Shown here: positions 61,003-64,000 of the stretch, in pieces | Numbering within the stretch: position 1 is the stretch's first letter | Layout: each line of letters starts with the position of its first letter | The notes under the pieces: model-generated | The model's input: only the letters and a program-made list of their open reading frames with translations | What the model was told of the DNA's origin: nothing | The model's database searches: none | Made by a program: the position numbers and the translations under genes | Source of the DNA: Penelope pileata | Taxonomy: Eukaryota > Chordata > Aves > Galliformes > Cracidae | Direction: 5' to 3' | Assembly: GCA_013396635.1 (NCBI GenBank) | Contig: WBMW01001654.1 | Location: forward strand, 849,187-913,186 | Length of the DNA: 64,000 bases

Positions 61003-62290
61003 ATGGAATAGATCGTCTTGAGCGAGATCATGTGGCATGAGCATGACAACCGGGGAATCAGGTCCAGCTGACATGGGCTCATGAAAGGCAGGTCCTGCTT
61101 GACCAACCTCATCTCCTTGTATGACCGGGTGACCAGACTGGTGGATGAGGGAAAGGCTGATGTAGTCTACCTAGACTTTAGCAAAGCCTTTGACACGGTC
61201 TCCCACAGTATTCTCCTGGGGAAACTGGCAGCCTGTGGTCTGGACAGGTACACTCTTTTCTGGGTTAAGAACTGGCTAGAAGGCCGTGCCCAGCGGGTAG
61301 TGGTTAATGGAGTTAAATCCAGCTGGCATGCCGTCACGAGTGGTATCCCCCAGGGGTTGGTATTGGGGCCCATCTTGTTTAATATCTTTATTGATGACCT
61401 AGATGAGGGGATTGAGTGTACCCTCAGTAAGTTTGCAGATGACACCAAGTTGGGAGGAAGTATTAATCTGCCGGAGGGTAGGAAGGCCCTACAGAGGGAT
61501 CTGGACAGGCTGGATTGCTGGGATGAGGTTCAACAAGGCCAAGTGCCAGGTCCTGCACTTTGGTTACAATAACCCCATGCAATGCTTTGGGCAGAGTGGC
61601 TGGAAGACTGTGCAGAGGAAAACAGCCTGGGGGTGTTGGCTGATGCTCAGCTGAGCATGAGCCAGCAATGTGCCCAGGTGGCCAAGAAGGCCAATGGCAT
61701 CCTGCTTTGTATCAGAAATAGTGTAGTCAGCAGGAATAGGGAGGTGATGATCCCCCTGTACTCAGCTCTAGTGAGGCCATACCTTAAGCACTGTGTTCAA
61801 TTTTGGGCCCCTCACTACAAGAAAGACATCGAGGCCTGAGAACGTGCCCAGAGAAGGGCAAAGAAACTGGTGAGGGGTCTGGAGCACAAGTCTTATGAGG
61901 AGCGGCTGGGGGAGCCAGGATCATTTAGTCTGGAGGAGGCTCAGGGGAGACCTCATTGCACTCTACGACTTCCTGAAGGGAGATTGTGATGAGGAGGGGA
62001 TCGGCTTCTTCTCTAGGTAACTAATGATAAAACTGGAGGAAATGGCCACGAGTTGCACTAGAGGAGATTCAGGTTAGATACAAGGAAAAACTTCTCTGAA
62101 AGAGTGATCGGGCACTGGAACGGCCTGCCCAGGGTGGTGGTGGAGTCACCGTTCCTGGTGGTGTTCAAGAAATGTCTAGATGAGATGCTAAGGAATATGG
62201 TTTAGTAGTTTAGTGGGTAATTTTGGTAGTAGGACGATTGGACTAGATGATCTTGTAGGTCCTTTCCAAGCTAGTGATTGTATGATTCTG
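61003..62290 (+). mobile_element. CR1 LINE, 5'-truncated, with broken reverse-transcriptase ORF2, sense to MIPOL1
   Basis: The largest repeat here (~1.29 kb). From ATGGAA at 61003 the frame reads through two stop codons (TAG, TGA) into the open stretch 61081-61572, which carries reverse-transcriptase blocks in order: the LDFSKAFDTVSH block, SGIPQGLVLGPILFNIFIDDL (here split by description only) and KFADDTKLGG with the catalytic FADD. The consensus serine of PQGSVLGP is leucine here. A deletion near 61520 shifts the frame to RFNKAKCQVLHFG, and another shift near 61590 leads to SMSQQCAQVAKKANGIL and LYSALVRPYLKHCVQFWAPH, followed by a stop at 61838. The 3' UTR ends in GATGATCTTGTAGGTCCTTT near 62248 and a GTATGATTCTG terminus. 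It encodes no working enzyme. Confidence 0.95.
61081..61572 (+). pseudogene. CR1 ORF2 reverse-transcriptase fragment (inactive)
   Basis: A 163-codon open stretch of the LINE reverse transcriptase, the longest frame in the window. CR1 ORF2 is normally much longer (an N-terminal endonuclease plus RT), so only the middle of the RT palm and fingers is present. Key residues seen are the first aspartate in the LDFSKAFD block (about residues 31-38) and the FADD pair (about residues 117-120). The PQGS serine is replaced by leucine. The ATG at 61081 is an internal methionine, not a true start. The frame ends at a deletion-caused shift. Confidence 0.9.
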
Positions 62291-63396
62291 CTCAGTCTCT
62301 TTCACAGTCAGGAAATTGTCCTACCTAGAACAGGACCATCCTGGAATCGGAAAGATCAAAAACAATTTGTTTCCTCCCAGAGACTTATGGTGAATTCGGT
62401 CTATTAAGTCACTGTAGTTGTTCATTCAAGGTATTAGGACATTAAAATATCCGTGAAATACTGCAGAGTCATTACAGATGAAAGATAGAGTCTACCATCT
62501 AAGAAAACACATAATTATTTGAGCAATAGACCAGTTGTCATCTTTGGGGATGTATATGCAAAGGGATATGGTTTTCAGGTGTTTCCATCCACGCATTGAT
62601 TCCCTCTGATGTAGACAGTGTAACAGACTTAGGATACTACTGATTCCAACAGTTGATCCCTAGCATTTCACCTGGAAACTTTGGACTCTTTTACCTGGAC
62701 TGTTAAGAAGAGCTTGTCTGGGCATTTGCAGTAAATCTGCAAAGCAGTTTCGTGGGGTTCTTCCTAGGTTTACCAGACTTTGCATTTTTCCTATTTCTTA
62801 TACTGGGATCACATCAATATTGAAAGAGTTTTTGTGTCAGAAGGGAATAAGTCTGAAAAGGGTCAAATACAGGCAAAATCCAGAAGCTGAAGTCTGTGCA
62901 GCTTTGTTTTGTTTCCTACTCAACAGTGCATCCCTTGCTTGCTTCTTGTGTTATGCCTAAATTTACTGTAGAATTTGCTTCAGGACTTGAATCAAAGTTT
63001 TATCCAAAAGCCTGATGACATTGTTGAATATTCTAAGCTGATTTTGAAAATCCAAAGGCAAGTATTCCACACAGAAGCTCTGTCACTATAATTAATGGCT
63101 ATGGTTTCTGTCTCAGGGAATGATTCAGTGAGAGATGGTTCTTTGCATAAATATTTGCACCAAGCAAGATGGTCTTCATGGTCCTCCTTTTCTAAAATGA
63201 ATTTTTGAAAAATCCATTTGAGTGACCCAATATGGCTTTGATTTGATACAGGCTTTGATACCACAGATCTTGGATATCTTGCTAGAACTGAAATATCACG
63301 GATTACCCTTTAGTTTGGTCAAGGCATGTGTTGCCAGCAAGACTGCTGTAACCATTTTGCTTTAGTCACTTTATTCCTTTCTTGTCCAGGGCCAAA

Positions 63397-63468
63397 CATC
63401 TTACAGGCAACATACATGTTTGTCAGCCTTGGCATCTTACAGGTAACGTACGTATTTGTCAGCCTTGG
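63397..63468. repeat. Tandem duplication, 2 x 36 bp
   Basis: Unit 1 (63397-63432) and unit 2 (63433-63468) both begin CATCTTACAGG and end TTTGTCAGCCTTGG. About 32 of 36 bases agree, with differences in the middle (CAACATACATG against TAACGTACGTA). A third partial unit may start before 63397 (CCAAA). Because 36 is a multiple of three, any frame crossing it shows a 12-residue repeat on both strands, which makes the open frames here look more structured than they are. Confidence 0.88.
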
Positions 63469-64000
63469 CGTTACTTCTTGCTGCCTTTTCAGTGGATATT
63501 GCATCCTCAGAAGAGCGTGCAAGTGCCAGGCAGGGTAGCAGAACCTTTGTGTATCTGGCTCTACGTGGACTACATGGTATTGTCTCGTCTGTTCTTTTTG
63601 AAGGTAGAGTTTGAGAGAAGCAAAATATTTTGTCTTGTGTCTAAAATGTGTCATTATCTGAGATTTGCAAAGCACTTCATTCTTAGTTATAAACATCATA
63701 ATGTAGAAACCAAATCCACTATCAGTGCTTGATTTGGGAAAGCTGCTTTCTTAGCCACCTGATTCATAGCTCACTATCTCTGTTCTTCTCAGGGAGGTTG
63801 CCACCTGCAAAATATTTACTGGTATATAGTTAATTTGTAAAAGCTGTGAATCTTTTGCTCACTGTAAAAACTCAAAAAAAAATAATTAAAATCTGCATTG
63901 CCTGCTTTTCAGTCAGAGACGCTGAATAAGAACAAAATGAGGTAGAGGTTCACATGCTTTACATTTATGTCTATGTTTGCAGCAATTGTTTATATAGTGT

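Larger units (their letters stand above)
41026..64000 (+). other. MIPOL1: MIPOL1 intron after exon F (continues beyond the window)
   Basis: This is the 5' part of the next intron, at least 22975 bp long. I searched by eye for the segment following ERALK in MIPOL1 (it begins AKLL in human) and did not find it. The intron contains four CR1 copies (two sense, two antisense), two tandem duplications of 25 and 36 bp, a 27-bp-period repeat, two G-quadruplex motifs and an A25 tract. 55100-60600 is long, AT-rich and free of recognised repeats apart from a TTG/TTTA microsatellite near 58424-58456 and the G-rich run at 58991-59011. Confidence 0.8.

Noticed and set aside
1..64000. CRISPR arrays, bacterial operons, tRNA or rRNA genes
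   Set aside because: No regularly spaced repeats, no gene clusters and no recognisable tRNA boxes or rRNA segments. The window is vertebrate intronic DNA.

Overview
This window is vertebrate nuclear DNA, most likely from a bird. It is AT-rich and dominated by introns. The only interspersed repeats I can recognise are CR1 LINE fragments and two small solo LTRs, the mix expected of an avian genome. There is no bacterial-style gene packing, no operon and no CRISPR array.

The one supported gene is MIPOL1 (mirror-image polydactyly 1), a coiled-coil protein, on the + strand. Six consecutive internal coding exons can be placed by reading frame, splice sites and recognition of the protein: 583-718, 2340-2445, 14571-14700, 17487-17520, 17780-17950 and 40918-41025. 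They total 685 nt (about 228 codons) from the middle of the protein. All exon-exon phases agree. The start codon lies upstream of the window. The next exon was not found, so the last intron runs beyond position 64000.

Region by region: 1-582 is the end of an upstream intron. 719-2339 is a short intron with a sense CR1 tail and an odd minus-strand coding-like stretch. 2446-14570 is a 12 kb intron with only homopolymer tracts. 14701-17779 holds two introns around a 34-nt exon. 17951-40917 is a 23 kb intron with two solo LTRs of one family in opposite orientation, each with a perfect 5-bp target-site duplication. 41026-64000 is more than 22.9 kb of intron with two sense CR1 copies (one keeping a broken reverse-transcriptase reading frame), two antisense CR1 fragments, short tandem duplications and G-quadruplex-type runs.

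I found no convincing novel multi-gene system. The most useful observations are the family-matched solo LTRs with exact boundaries and a conserved internal dyad, the phase-linked 34-nt exon, the unidentified minus-strand coding-like relic cut by CR1, and a few local duplications.
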